Source: Actinomycetospora soli
GTDB lineage: Bacteria > Actinomycetota > Actinomycetes > Mycobacteriales > Pseudonocardiaceae
Length of the DNA stretch: 64,000 nucleotides
Assembly: GCF_021026295.1 (NCBI RefSeq)
Contig: NZ_JAJNDA010000022.1
Span: 16,342-80,341 of the forward strand
Direction: 5' to 3'
This document shows, in pieces, positions 28,906-37,207 of this stretch. The notes beneath the pieces were generated by a model. That model ran no database searches. It saw only the letters and a program-made list of their open reading frames with translations, and was not told where the DNA came from. The position numbers and the translations under genes are program-made. How positions within the stretch are numbered: the first letter of the stretch is position 1; each line of letters begins with the position of its first letter.

Positions 28906-29667
28906 TCAGTAGCCGCCGGCCGAGATCGCGGCGGTGATCCCGATGACGATGAACACGACCCCGATGACGATGAACGCGACGAAGATGTAGCCGATGATCA
29001 GCCCGGCGAGCGCGAGCCCGTCGCCGCTCTCACCGCGCTCGCGGATCTGCTTCCGCGCGATGTGCCCGCAGATCACCCCGCCGATCGCGGTGACGACGAA
29101 GAAGAACGAGAGCAGCGACAGCACCAGCGAGGTGATCGCCAGCCCGTTCGTCGGTGCCGCGTAGCCGTAGCCGGGCGCGGCCGGGTAGCCGCCGGACTGC
29201 GGGTAGCCGGGCTGGCCGTAGCCCGGCGGCTGGCCGTACCCGGGCTGGCCGTAGCCCTGCTGGGTGTACTGGCCGTAGGCCGGCTGCTGCCCGTAGGTCT
29301 GCTGCCCGTACGCGGGCTGTTCGGACGACGGCGGGCCGTACCCGCCCTGGCCGTACGCCGGCTGCTCCGACGACGGCGGGCCGTACCCGCTCTGGCCGGA
29401 CGCGGGCTGCTCGGACGACGGCGGGCCGTACCCGCCCTGCCCGGACGCGGGCTGCTCCGACGACGGCGGGCCGTAGCCGCTCCGGTCGCCCGGGGTGTCG
29501 TGCGGGGTGTCGGCGCCGCCCGTGCCCGGGGCGGCGGTCGGCTGCGAACTCGGCTGGGAGCCCGGGCCGGAGTAGGCGGTGGGCGGCGGGTATCCGCTGC
29601 CGCTCTGTTCACCCTGCGGGCGGGCGAACGGGTCGGCGTCCTGCGGCTCGCGGTTCGACTCGCTCAT
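28906..29667 (-). CDS. DUF4190 membrane protein with [11 protein letters not shown] repeats
   Basis: A 253-residue protein. The N-terminal 155 residues are low-complexity, rich in Gly, Tyr, Gln and Pro, with four 15-residue repeats [14 protein letters not shown] and then looser YGQ/PGYGQP repeats. The C-terminal part has two membrane segments around the DUF4190 signature ([35 protein letters not shown] and a closing glycine-rich hydrophobic helix). Similar proteins are common in actinobacteria, where Tyr/Gln/Pro-rich tails may promote condensation or protein contacts at the membrane; that is inference. ATG 29667 follows AGGGGACGG. Confidence 0.86.
   Translation of the reverse strand: MSESNREPQDADPFARPQGEQSGSGYPPPTAYSGPGSQPSSQPTAAPGTGGADTPHDTPGDRSGYGPPSSEQPASGQGGYGPPSSEQPASGQSGYGPPSSEQPAYGQGGYGPPSSEQPAYGQQTYGQQPAYGQYTQQGYGQPGYGQPPGYGQPGYPQSGGYPAAPGYGYAAPTNGLAITSLVLSLLSFFFVVTAIGGVICGHIARKQIRERGESGDGLALAGLIIGYIFVAFIVIGVVFIVIGITAAISAGGY
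29317..29490 (-). repeat. 45-bp coding tandem repeat
   Basis: Four near-identical 45-bp units beginning at 29317, 29362, 29407 and 29452 encode the [11 protein letters not shown] repeats of the DUF4190 protein. Differences are mostly single bases, so expansion looks recent. Confidence 0.85.
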
Positions 29668-29803
29668 GATCCCGTCCCCTGGTGCGTGGCCCGCCTCGAG
29701 GCCCCGGCGTGAGGCGGCATCCTCGCAGATCGCGGGCCGCCCGACCCGCCGAAACGGGGCGGACGGCACCGACCGCGTCGGCACCGTGGCCGACTCCCCC
29801 GGC

Positions 29804-30640
29804 TCAGGACGTGGAGCCCTCGCCACCACCGGTCGGCTCCGGCGACGACGCGCTGCCGGACCCGGACGGCGTGCCCGAGCCCGTGCTCGGCTCGCTCGTG
29901 GGCTCGCTCTTCGGCGGCTCGCTCGTCGGGGACTCGCTCGTCGGCGGGGTCGTCGGGGACTCGGTCTTCGGCGGGGACGTCGGGGACTCGGTCTTCGGCG
30001 GGGACGTCGAGGGCTGGGACGTCGACGGCGGCCTCGTCGTGGGTGGGGTCGACACCGGGGCGGTGGTCGACGACGGCGCGCCACTCGACGGCCGACCCGT
30101 TCCGGGCGTCGACGACCAGCCACCGCCCGAGGCGCCCGACCACCCGCCCGACGAGGGCGCGGGCGCGGAGCCGCCACCACCGCCGGCGGCCTGCGTCCCC
30201 GCCGCGGACCGCGTCGCGTCGGGCAGGTCGCCGGGGCCGGCGAGCGGACCCCGCGACGCCCGCAGCGCGACCTCGGGCGACGTGGGGACGGCGGGCGTCG
30301 GGGACAGCGAGCCCAGGTCGGTGATCGCCGGCGCGGCAGGCGCGGCGGGGGCCACGGCCGGGCCCTGCGGGGTGGGCGTGGACGTCGCGCCCAGGAAGGC
30401 GCTCAGACCGCCGGTCATGGCGAGCGTGGTGGAGGTGCCGGTGACGGTCTGGAAGACGGCGGTGCTGACCGCGGCGGCGCCCATGAGGGACACCCCGGCC
30501 ACGGCGAGACGTCGACGTCGGGCCTCGGTCGCCTCGGCGGACGTGTCGGCGGGGGCGCGCACGCTCGTCCCGACGACGCTCGGCCCGACGCTCCCGAAGA
30601 GCCCGGGCACCCCCTGCACCGTTGCCGCGCTCGGGTCCAC
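29804..30640 (-). CDS. Single-pass Ser/Thr/Pro-rich surface protein
   Basis: A 278-residue protein of no recognised family. After about 45 residues there is a basic RRRRL patch and one hydrophobic segment ([22 protein letters not shown]) acting as signal anchor; the rest is outside and is low-complexity: Ala/Pro, then Gly/Ser, then a Thr/Ser/Pro/Glu tail with repeated PPKTESPT and TSEPP units. Such tails are typical sites of O-mannosylation and wall-spanning stalks. GTG 30640 is preferred because GGGAGGA lies nine bases before it; longer frames lack this. No catalytic motif is seen. Confidence 0.72.
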   Translation of the reverse strand: MDPSAATVQGVPGLFGSVGPSVVGTSVRAPADTSAEATEARRRRLAVAGVSLMGAAAVSTAVFQTVTGTSTTLAMTGGLSAFLGATSTPTPQGPAVAPAAPAAPAITDLGSLSPTPAVPTSPEVALRASRGPLAGPGDLPDATRSAAGTQAAGGGGGSAPAPSSGGWSGASGGGWSSTPGTGRPSSGAPSSTTAPVSTPPTTRPPSTSQPSTSPPKTESPTSPPKTESPTTPPTSESPTSEPPKSEPTSEPSTGSGTPSGSGSASSPEPTGGGEGSTS

Positions 30641-30958
30641 CGCTGAAGTCCTCCCGTCGTCCGCCCGGTGACCCGCCGCGCCGCGCGCCGGGCCGCGGCG
30701 TCCGGACCGTTCACTTGCCCCGATGCCGCCCGACCAGTCAAACGGACGAACGGTGTAGTCGTCCCTCTGACGATCAGGCGGCATGTCATGCCTCCGTGTG
30801 GGCCCCTGCATCACTCCCCGGAGTGGGACATCGACACAGCGTCAACCTGCGCGGACGTCGACCGGCCGCGGGTGATCGACCGCTCGTCGCGTCACCGTTC
30901 GCCACCGCCGAGGCGCTCCGATCGCCCGGCCTCCCCCGATCGGCCCTACGATCCCGCC
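30641..30958. other. Divergent intergenic region
   Basis: A 318-base spacer between two divergent genes. I see no supported gene, tRNA or strong hairpin. On the minus strand TTTGACT lies about 90 bases before the surface-protein start and could be a -35 element, but no matching -10 is clear. Confidence 0.5.
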
Positions 30959-32095
30959 GTGTCCAGCGCGCGCACGCCCGCCCCGGCCGGCGACCCCGAC
31001 CACACCCCGACGGTGCTCGACGCCGCGCTCCGCGAGGTCGGCTCGGTCCTCGGCCGGGTCTCCTCGGCGACGGAGAACGTGTGGGACCGGCTCTGGGAGG
31101 GACACCTCGCCGACACCACGCGGCGGGCACGCACCGCCGTGACGGGCGGGCGCGGGTGGACGCTGCACCGCTACGCCGCGATTCCCGACGCGCCCGTCGT
31201 CGGGAACCCGGTCCTGCTCGTGCCCCCGCTGGGGGCGCCGGACCTCGCGTTCGACCTGCGCCGCGGCAACAGCCTCGTCGAGCACCTGCTCGAGCACGGC
31301 CGGACGGTCTACATCGTCACCTACGACGCGGCCTTCTGGCGGGGGCGGCGGCGCGGGCTCGAGACCTGGGTGGACGACGTGCTGCCCGCCGCGATCGAGG
31401 CGGCGCACTCCGACGCCGACGACGCCGGCGACCTGCACCTGGCGGGGTGGAGCCTGGGTGGGCTGTTCGTGCTGCTCACCCTCGCCGCGCACGATCTGCC
31501 GGTCGCGTCCGGGACGGCCTTCGCCGCGCCGGTCGACGTCGACGAGGTGCCGATCGTGGCGCCGTTCCGGTCGATCGCCGAGTACACCGGCGGCCGGGTC
31601 TTCACCACCGCCTACCGCGTGCTGGGCGGCTTCCCCGCCCCGGCCGTGCGGGCGGCGTTCCAGCTCGTCAGTGCGGACCGCTACATCACGAAGCCGATCA
31701 CCGTGCTGACCCACCTCGACGACCGCGAGCTCCTGGAGCAGATGGAGGCGGTCGACGTGCTGATGAACAACATGGTGGCCTACCCCGGCCGGGCGTTCGG
31801 GCAGGTCTTCCACCACGTCATCCGCGGCAACGAGATCGCGCGCGACGCCGTGCGGATCGGCGGGCGGCGGGTGCGGCTGGCCGACGTCACCGACCCGGTC
31901 CTGCTCGTCGCCGGGGCCGACGACGGGATCGCGCCGGTGGACAGCGTCCGCAAGGGCGTCGAGCTGCTGACGCACGCGGCCGACCTGCGCTTCGACATCG
32001 AGCCGGGCGGCCACCTCGGCGTGCTGACGGGTCGGCGGGCGAAGACCCATACCTGGCCGGTCTTCCTCGACTTCATCGCCGACCACGACGACTAG
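30959..32095 (+). CDS. Alpha/beta-hydrolase, PHA synthase-like
   Basis: A 378-residue alpha/beta-hydrolase resembling the catalytic domain of polyhydroxyalkanoate synthases. Seen: NPVLLVPPLGAPDLAFDLRRGNSLVEHL (a PHA synthase-like N-terminal block), VYIVTYDAAFW, nucleophile region LAGWSLGG where serine sits where class I-III PhaC carries cysteine, VLLVAGADDGIAP (aspartate) and IEPGGHLGVL (histidine). The Ser-for-Cys change argues for a hydrolase/esterase rather than polymerase. GTG 30959 starts just before the first helix. It stands alone between low-complexity genes. Confidence 0.82.
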   Translation: MSSARTPAPAGDPDHTPTVLDAALREVGSVLGRVSSATENVWDRLWEGHLADTTRRARTAVTGGRGWTLHRYAAIPDAPVVGNPVLLVPPLGAPDLAFDLRRGNSLVEHLLEHGRTVYIVTYDAAFWRGRRRGLETWVDDVLPAAIEAAHSDADDAGDLHLAGWSLGGLFVLLTLAAHDLPVASGTAFAAPVDVDEVPIVAPFRSIAEYTGGRVFTTAYRVLGGFPAPAVRAAFQLVSADRYITKPITVLTHLDDRELLEQMEAVDVLMNNMVAYPGRAFGQVFHHVIRGNEIARDAVRIGGRRVRLADVTDPVLLVAGADDGIAPVDSVRKGVELLTHAADLRFDIEPGGHLGVLTGRRAKTHTWPVFLDFIADHDD

Positions 32096-32126
32096 AACCA
32101 CACGGATGTGATTCGGGGGGCGGGGT

Positions 32127-32145
32127 GTTCGAGGGGCCCTCGAAC
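32127..32145. promoter_or_regulatory. Perfect inverted repeat before DUF6918-like gene
   Basis: GTTCGAGGG and CCCTCGAAC separated by one base, 53 bases upstream of the next start and 32 after the previous stop. It could be a repressor site or a short terminator. Confidence 0.4.
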
Positions 32146-32197
32146 GGGTGTCGTACCGTCACCGCGGCCCTGCTCCCCCGTGGAAGGACACCCGCCC

Positions 32198-32644
32198 GTG
32201 GCCGTCACCCTCAAGGCAGCACTGCTCGACTCCGACAAGCGCGGCTTCGTCGTCACCGACCTCGAGACGCTCGTCGACGACGAGGTCAAGGACAAGAGCG
32301 GCCTGTCCGGCGGCGTGATCAAGACCGGGTACGCCGCCGTCAAGAAGATCAAGCCGGGCATCATCTGGGGCGTCATCGACACCCTGCTCGACGAGTTCGT
32401 CGAGGCCCTCGAGCCGCACTGGACCGCCTACCAGGCCGCCCCGACGGGCGACTTCGGCGCCTACCTCGCCGCGCACCCGCAGCCGGTGTCGGAGGCCCTG
32501 CTCGGCGTCACCGACCGCCGCGCGGAGAAGTCGAACCGCCAGGCCATCACGTCGGTCTACTCGAAGCTGCGCGGCAAGGCGCAGGAGAACGTCATCGAGG
32601 CGCTGCCGCGTCTCGGCGCCGTCGTGGAGAAGCACGCCGCGTAG
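32198..32644 (+). CDS. DUF6918-like conserved protein
   Basis: A 148-residue soluble protein. I recognise the general actinobacterial family by LLDSDKRGFVVTDLETLVDDEVKDKSG at the N-terminus, followed by KTGYAAVKKIKPGII, an acidic helical region and QAITSVYSKLRGKAQENVIEALP; the family label is tentative. Predicted mostly helical with no membrane segment or signal. GTG 32198 follows GGAAGGA. No role is known. It ends at the 40-bp palindrome. Confidence 0.75.
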   Translation: MAVTLKAALLDSDKRGFVVTDLETLVDDEVKDKSGLSGGVIKTGYAAVKKIKPGIIWGVIDTLLDEFVEALEPHWTAYQAAPTGDFGAYLAAHPQPVSEALLGVTDRRAEKSNRQAITSVYSKLRGKAQENVIEALPRLGAVVEKHAA

Positions 32645-32699
32645 GTGAGCTTCGCTCACGTGAGCACTAAGGGTCGCTATAGCGACCCTTAGTGCTCAC
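32645..32699. terminator. 40-bp perfect palindrome and a small hairpin
   Basis: A hairpin GTGAGC-TTC-GCTCAC (32645-32659) is followed directly by a 40-bp palindrome (32660-32699) with no unpaired centre; its left arm starts GTGAGCACTAAGGGTCGC. It lies between convergent genes (stops at 32644 and 32707) and so can terminate both. Both elements start with GTGAGC. Confidence 0.85.
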
Positions 32700-32706
32700 A
32701 TGGCGG

Positions 32707-33885
32707 CTACGCCACCCGGTGCGGCAGCCGCCGGATCGACCCGGGCGCCCGGAGGTCGGCGAGCGTCGGATAGCCGTCGACGGCCATGACGAGGTCGGTC
32801 TCGGCGAGCACCGAGCGCAGGTGGTGCACCACCCCGTCCTCCCCGCCCAGCGCCAGCGCGTAGGCGTAGGGCCGGCCGAGACCCACGGCCGTGGCCCCGA
32901 GCGCGAGGGCCTTCGCGACGTCGGCGCCGCTGCGCACCCCGGAGTCGAACAGCACCGGGACATCGCCCGCCGCCTCGACGACGTCGGGCAGGGTCTCCAG
33001 CGCCGGGAGCCCGCCGTTGGCCTGGCGGCCACCGTGGTTCGAGCAGTAGACGCCGTCGACCCCGAGCTCGACCGCGCGCCGCGCGTCGTCGGGATGGCTG
33101 ATCCCCTTGAGCAGGATCGGCAGGTCCGTCGCCTCGCGCATCCACGTCAGGTCGTCCCAGCCGACGCTGTGGCCGAACAGCCGCGACCACAGCGAGATCG
33201 CGGCCCGCGGGTCCTCCTCGGGGCTGTCGGTGAGCAGCGCGCGGAACGCCGGGTCGGAGAAGTAGTTCGCGAGGACGTGCCCGCGCAGCTGCGGGAAGTT
33301 CGCGGTGTTCAGGTCCCGCGGGCGCCAGCCGGTCACCCACGTGTCGAGGGTGACGACGAGGCCGCGGAAGCCCGCCTTCTCGGCACGCTGGATCAGCGAC
33401 ACCGCCACGTCGCGGTCCTTCGGCGTGTAGAGCTGGAAGAAGCCGGGGGTGTCCCCGAGGGCCTCGGCGACGTCCTCCAGCGGGTCGTTGGTCAGCGTGG
33501 ACATCACCATCGGCACGCCGGTGCGCGCGCAGGCGCGGGCGACGGCGAGGTCGCCGTGGAAGTCCTGCGAGCAGATGCCGATGACGCCGACGGGCGCGCA
33601 GAACAGCGGCGTCGGGAGGTCGACGCCGCAGAACGACGTCGTCAGGTCGCGCTCGTAGGCGCCCCGCATCATCCGCGGCACGATCCCCCACCAGCCGAAC
33701 GCCTCGGCGTTGCCGCGCTGGGTCCGCTCGTCCCCCGAGCCGCCGGCGACGTAGTTCAGGATCCAGTCGGGCAGCGCGGCCGCGGCCGCGGCCTCGAGTC
33801 CGGCGAAGTCGACCGGCCAGCGCGGCAGCACCCCCTTGAGGCCCGCGCCGTAGATCTCCAGCTGGTAGTCCCCGTACTGAGCCAC
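32707..33885 (-). CDS. FMN-dependent alpha-hydroxy acid oxidase, lactate 2-monooxygenase-like
   Basis: A 392-residue TIM-barrel FMN enzyme oxidising 2-hydroxy acids. Seen: DWILNYVAGGSGDERTQRGN, PLFCAPVGVIGICSQDFHGD, FFQLYTPKDRDV, TLDTWVTGWRPRDLN, LLKGISHPDDARRAVELG, the catalytic His with substrate Arg in YCSNHGGRQ, and FDSGVRSGADVAKALALGA for FMN phosphate. The extra block around DLNTANFPQLRGHVLANYFSDP matches lactate 2-monooxygenases more than simple lactate dehydrogenases, so release of acetate from lactate is plausible. It is convergent with the DUF6918-like gene and divergent from the methyltransferase. Confidence 0.88.
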   Translation of the reverse strand: MAQYGDYQLEIYGAGLKGVLPRWPVDFAGLEAAAAAALPDWILNYVAGGSGDERTQRGNAEAFGWWGIVPRMMRGAYERDLTTSFCGVDLPTPLFCAPVGVIGICSQDFHGDLAVARACARTGVPMVMSTLTNDPLEDVAEALGDTPGFFQLYTPKDRDVAVSLIQRAEKAGFRGLVVTLDTWVTGWRPRDLNTANFPQLRGHVLANYFSDPAFRALLTDSPEEDPRAAISLWSRLFGHSVGWDDLTWMREATDLPILLKGISHPDDARRAVELGVDGVYCSNHGGRQANGGLPALETLPDVVEAAGDVPVLFDSGVRSGADVAKALALGATAVGLGRPYAYALALGGEDGVVHHLRSVLAETDLVMAVDGYPTLADLRAPGSIRRLPHRVA

Positions 33886-33940
33886 ACCGGAGATGCCACC
33901 ACGGACGGGGCCCGGCCACCACCCGTCCTACGGTGGGTCC

Positions 33941-34726
33941 GTGGATCTGGTGGCCCGGCTCCGCGCCGCCGGGTGCGTGTTCGCCGAGGAGGAGGCGGAG
34001 CTGCTCCGCGACGCCGACGACGAGCAGGTCGGACGCCGCATCGCGGGCGAGCCGCTCGAGCACGTCCTGGGCTGGGCGGAGTTCCGCGGACTGCGGGTGG
34101 CGGTGGCGCCGGGCGTGTTCGTGCCGCGGCACCGCAGCGAGCTGCTGGTCGACCTCGCGATCGCCCGGTCGCGTCCGGGAGCGGTCGTCGTCGACCTGTG
34201 CTGCGGGACGGGGGCGCTGGGGGCGGCGGTCGCGGCGGCGGTCGGGCCGGATGACAGCAGTGCGTCACTGCTTGCACCCCGTGACAGCAGCGCCGCACCG
34301 TCGGTCGAGCTCCACGCCGTCGACCGCGATCCGGCCGCCGTCGCGTGCGCCCGCCGCAACGTCCCCGGCCGGGTCCACGCGGGCGACCTGGACGCGCCCC
34401 TGCCCGACGAACTGCGGGGACGGGTCGACGTCCTGCTCGCCTCTCCGCCGTACGTGCCCACCGACGAGATCGCGCGGATGCCGCCCGAGGCCCGGGAGCA
34501 CGAACCGCGCGCCACGCTCGACGGCGGCCCCGACGGCCTCGCCCTCGCCCGCCGGATCGCCGCGCTCGCCCCGCACTGGCTCGCCCCCCGCGGGGCGCTG
34601 CTCGTGGAGTGCGCCACCCACCAGGGGCCGGCGCTCGCCGTCGCCGTGCGCGACGCCGGGCTGACGGCCACCGTGCACACCGACGACGACGCGACCGCCG
34701 TGGAGGGCCGATGGCCGACGCGCTGA
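33941..34726 (+). CDS. PrmC/HemK-related methyltransferase with repeat insertion
   Basis: A 261-residue SAM-dependent methyltransferase of the HemK/PrmC branch, of the subtype with SPPYVP in place of NPPY, predicted to act on a protein glutamine of unknown target. Seen: LEHVLGWAEFRGLRVAVAPGVFVPRHRSE, SAM motif VVDLCCGTGALGAAVA, acidic motif HAVDRDPAAVACARRN, and LLASPPYVPTDEI. Between the SAM motif and the acidic motif lie extra residues DDSSASLLAPRDSSAAPS, coded by a repeat-like segment (34251-34305), which other members normally lack. The gene overlaps the next by 16 bases. Confidence 0.85.
   Translation: MDLVARLRAAGCVFAEEEAELLRDADDEQVGRRIAGEPLEHVLGWAEFRGLRVAVAPGVFVPRHRSELLVDLAIARSRPGAVVVDLCCGTGALGAAVAAAVGPDDSSASLLAPRDSSAAPSVELHAVDRDPAAVACARRNVPGRVHAGDLDAPLPDELRGRVDVLLASPPYVPTDEIARMPPEAREHEPRATLDGGPDGLALARRIAALAPHWLAPRGALLVECATHQGPALAVAVRDAGLTATVHTDDDATAVEGRWPTR
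34251..34292. repeat. Repeat-like insertion inside the methyltransferase gene
   Basis: TGACAGCAG occurs twice (near 34253 and 34282), and a GCAGTG-CGT-CACTGC hairpin lies at 34257-34271. GTGACAGCA is also found in the right arm of the long hairpin at 6430. The segment is in frame and codes a low-complexity loop. Confidence 0.5.
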
Positions 34727-35712
34727 CCGTGCTGGCCCGTCGCCGGGAGACGCAGCGGAGCGGAGCTCGACCCGAGGGCCGGGAGACGCAGCGGAGCGGA
34801 GCTCGACCCGGAGCTCGACCCGCGGATCGTCCGGACGGAGTTCCCGACGACGGGTCGAGGGTCGCGCTGGTCGTCGAGGGCGGCGGGAGCCGCGCGACGT
34901 ACTCGGCGGGCATGGCCGCGGCGCTCGAGGACCAGGGGTTCGGCGGATGCTTCGACGCGGTCTACGGCGTGTCGGCGGGCTCGCTGAACGCGGCGTGGTT
35001 CACGGCCGGGATGGCGCGTGCGGCGATGGCGCCGTGGGTCGACCGGTCGGTGATGCGCGGGACGATCAGCCCGCGCCGGCTGTTGCGCGGCGGGCCGGTG
35101 GTCGATCTGGCGCACCTCGTGGAGCAGGTCTACGTCCACGAGTTCCCGATGCCGTTCGACCGCGTGCTCGCCGGCCCCTTCCACCCGATGGCGACCGACG
35201 CCGTGACCGGTGCGTCGACGGACCTGCGGCCCCTGCTCACCGGTCCCGGGGACGTCCCGCGGGCGCTCCGGGCGAGTTCGACCCTGCCGGTCCTGGCCGG
35301 GCCGCCGCAGACCCTCCACGGCCGGCGCTTCGTCGACGGCGGCCTCGCCGAGCCGGTCGCGGTCCACACGGCGCTGGCGGCCGGGATCACCCACCTCGTC
35401 GTCCTGCGCACCCACGCCGCCGAGCACGTGCCGGCCGAACCGCCGGGCCTGGTCGACGCGGTCGTGCGCCGCTGGCTGCGCCGCCACGCGCCGGGCGTCC
35501 TCGGCCCCTGGCGCGAGCGGGTGGCCGAGGCCGCCCGCACCGAGGCGGTGCTGGACGGGCTCGGCGAGCGGGTGGTGCAGGTCCGGCCGCCCGGCGACGC
35601 ACCCGCCGTCTCGCGCACCTCGACCGACCTGGTGCTGCTCGGCGAGGCGCTGGCGGTGGGCCGGGCCCAGGTCGAGCAGGCGGTGTCGGCGTCCGTCGGG
35701 AGCGGTGCCTGA
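34711..35712 (+). CDS. Patatin-like phospholipase
   Basis: A 333-residue patatin-family acyl hydrolase. Seen: oxyanion region VEGGGSRATYSAG, nucleophile serine in GVSAGSLNAAWF, and the aspartate of the Ser-Asp dyad in FVDGGLAEPV, so it should be active on lipids. The first 50 residues are not part of the fold: they are coded by two copies of a dispersed DNA repeat plus a 14-mer copy (REtQRSGARP repeated, then VPDDGSR). ATG 34711 overlaps the methyltransferase end; a start after the repeats cannot be excluded, but none with a better ribosome site is evident. The gene pair is probably co-transcribed. Confidence 0.87.
   Translation: MADALTVLARRRETQRSGARPEGRETQRSGARPGARPADRPDGVPDDGSRVALVVEGGGSRATYSAGMAAALEDQGFGGCFDAVYGVSAGSLNAAWFTAGMARAAMAPWVDRSVMRGTISPRRLLRGGPVVDLAHLVEQVYVHEFPMPFDRVLAGPFHPMATDAVTGASTDLRPLLTGPGDVPRALRASSTLPVLAGPPQTLHGRRFVDGGLAEPVAVHTALAAGITHLVVLRTHAAEHVPAEPPGLVDAVVRRWLRRHAPGVLGPWRERVAEAARTEAVLDGLGERVVQVRPPGDAPAVSRTSTDLVLLGEALAVGRAQVEQAVSASVGSGA
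34743..34810 (+). repeat. Two copies of a dispersed 25-mer repeat (36-bp period)
   Basis: A 32-base unit starting CCGGGAGACGCAGCGGAGCG occurs at 34743-34774 and 34779-34810. Its 25-base core is also present, inverted, at 13787-13811 after glnA1. A TCCCGACGACGGGT copy follows at 34842. Confidence 0.85.
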
Positions 35713-35776
35713 CGACGTTCCCGGGCGCGGAACCGCGCGCTCCCGGAGCGTCCGGCACGGTCGGACACTCGCGCCC

Positions 35777-37006
35777 ATGCTGAGTCCGGAGAAGAACGAA
35801 CGGCTCACCCGGGTCGGACCGGGCACGCCGATGGGAGACCTGCTGCGCCGCTACTGGTGGCCGATCGCGACGCACGACATGGCGACCCGCGTGCCCGTGA
35901 AGCGCCGCCTGCTCGGCGAGGATCTCGTGCTCTACCGCGACGGGTCGGGCACCGTCGGCCTGCTCGCCGAGCAGTGCCCGCACCGGCGGGCGGCCCTGTG
36001 GCTGGGCTGCACCGAGCGGACGGGGCTGCGGTGCGGCTACCACGGCTGGGTCTTCGACGCCGACGGTCGGTGCCTGGAGCAGCCGGGCGAGCCCGCCGAC
36101 TCCACCTTCGCGGCGCGCATCCGCACGACGGCCTACCCGGTGCAGGAGCTCGGTGGCCTCGTCTTCGCCTACCTCGGCCCGCTGCCGGCCCCGGAGCTGC
36201 CGCGGTACGACCTCTTCGTCTGGGACGACGCGTGGCGCGACATCGGCCATGCCGAGCTCCCGTGCAACTTCCTGCAGATCATGGAGAACTCGGTCGACCC
36301 GTACCACGTGGAGTGGCTGCACGGCCGGTACGGCTCGTTCCTCCGGGAGCTCGACGGCGGCGCGCCGCTGCCGGTCGTGACGAAGAAGCACGTCAAGGTG
36401 GCCTTCGAGGTGTTCGAACACGGCATCCTCAAGCGCCGCGTCCTCGAGGGCCACACCGAGGAGGACGACGACTGGAAGGTCGGGCACCCGCTGGTCTTCC
36501 CGCACATGCTGCGCGTCGGCGCCGCGGGGCTCGCGACCTTCCAGATCCGCGTCCCGATCGACGACGAGACCACCTGGCACGTCTGGTACCAGACCTACCG
36601 TCCCGACGGCGGGGCGCCGCCGCAGACGTCGATCCCCACCTACGAGGTGCCCCTGGTCGACGAGCGCGGGGAGTGGCTGCGCGACTACGTCGACGGCCAG
36701 GACATCGTCGCGTGGATCACGCAGGGCCGGATCTCCGACCGCTCCCGCGAGCACCTCGGGAAGTCCGACCTCGGCGTCATCCTGCTTCGCAAGCTCTACA
36801 GTGAGCAGATGGCCCGGGTCGCCGCGGGCGAGGACCCGATCTGCACGTTCCGCGAGCCGCACGACGTCATCGACCTGCCTATGGAGAAGGACAAGTTCGG
36901 GCCGGCGGCGCAATTCCGGGCGATGTGGTGCCGGGAGAGCTCGATCCGCTTCTCCCCCATCCGCGACGAGGTCCTCGACCTGTTCGGCGACCCCGCCCTC
37001 GCATGA
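35777..37006 (+). CDS. Rieske non-heme iron oxygenase, large subunit
   Basis: A 409-residue aromatic-ring-hydroxylating-type oxygenase. The N-terminal Rieske domain has its 2Fe-2S ligands at C67, H69, C86 and H89 (EQCPHRRA and RCGYHGW). The C-terminal domain carries the mononuclear iron ligands in ENSVDPYHVEWLH. The C-terminus with DRSREHLGKSDLGVILLRKLY matches the phthalate/vanillate-type branch in which the enzyme uses a separate reductase. ATG 35777 places the Rieske fold about 50 residues in. No reductase is in the window. The ATG of a zinc-ribbon gene overlaps its stop. Confidence 0.92.
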   Translation: MLSPEKNERLTRVGPGTPMGDLLRRYWWPIATHDMATRVPVKRRLLGEDLVLYRDGSGTVGLLAEQCPHRRAALWLGCTERTGLRCGYHGWVFDADGRCLEQPGEPADSTFAARIRTTAYPVQELGGLVFAYLGPLPAPELPRYDLFVWDDAWRDIGHAELPCNFLQIMENSVDPYHVEWLHGRYGSFLRELDGGAPLPVVTKKHVKVAFEVFEHGILKRRVLEGHTEEDDDWKVGHPLVFPHMLRVGAAGLATFQIRVPIDDETTWHVWYQTYRPDGGAPPQTSIPTYEVPLVDERGEWLRDYVDGQDIVAWITQGRISDRSREHLGKSDLGVILLRKLYSEQMARVAAGEDPICTFREPHDVIDLPMEKDKFGPAAQFRAMWCRESSIRFSPIRDEVLDLFGDPALA

Positions 37007-37170
37007 ACTTCTGCCCGGTGTGCGGCGCCGACCTGCGCGACGGCGCCTCGTTCGTCCAGGAGTTCTGGGTCGCGCAGGACCGCGACTTCCTCGGGTGGTG
37101 CGCGACGTGCACCACGATGTCGTCGGTCGTGCTCGCCCCGACGGTCGTCGGTCACGAACCCGAGCACTGA
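37003..37170 (+). CDS. 55-residue zinc-ribbon protein
   Basis: A very small protein with two CxxC pairs (NFCPVCGADL and WCATCTTM), a rubredoxin- or zinc-ribbon-like metal site, and no other domain. Its ATG overlaps the Rieske oxygenase stop (ATGA), so the two are translated together. It could be a metal-binding or electron-carrying partner of the oxygenase, or an assembly factor; this is inference. It is too short for many gene callers, but overlap, motif and codon use support it. Confidence 0.75.
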   Translation: MNFCPVCGADLRDGASFVQEFWVAQDRDFLGWCATCTTMSSVVLAPTVVGHEPEH

Positions 37171-37207
37171 CGCGTGCCCCGACCCGTCGTCGGGAACGCC
37201 CGCGTGC

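Noticed and set aside
29317..29490. Regularly spaced 45-bp repeats as a CRISPR array
   Set aside because: There are no spacers; the units are continuous coding repeats of the DUF4190 protein.
30959..32095. Calling the PHA-synthase-like hydrolase a true PhaC polymerase
   Set aside because: The nucleophile position is serine (GWSLGG) instead of cysteine and no phasin or PhaB-type gene is adjacent.
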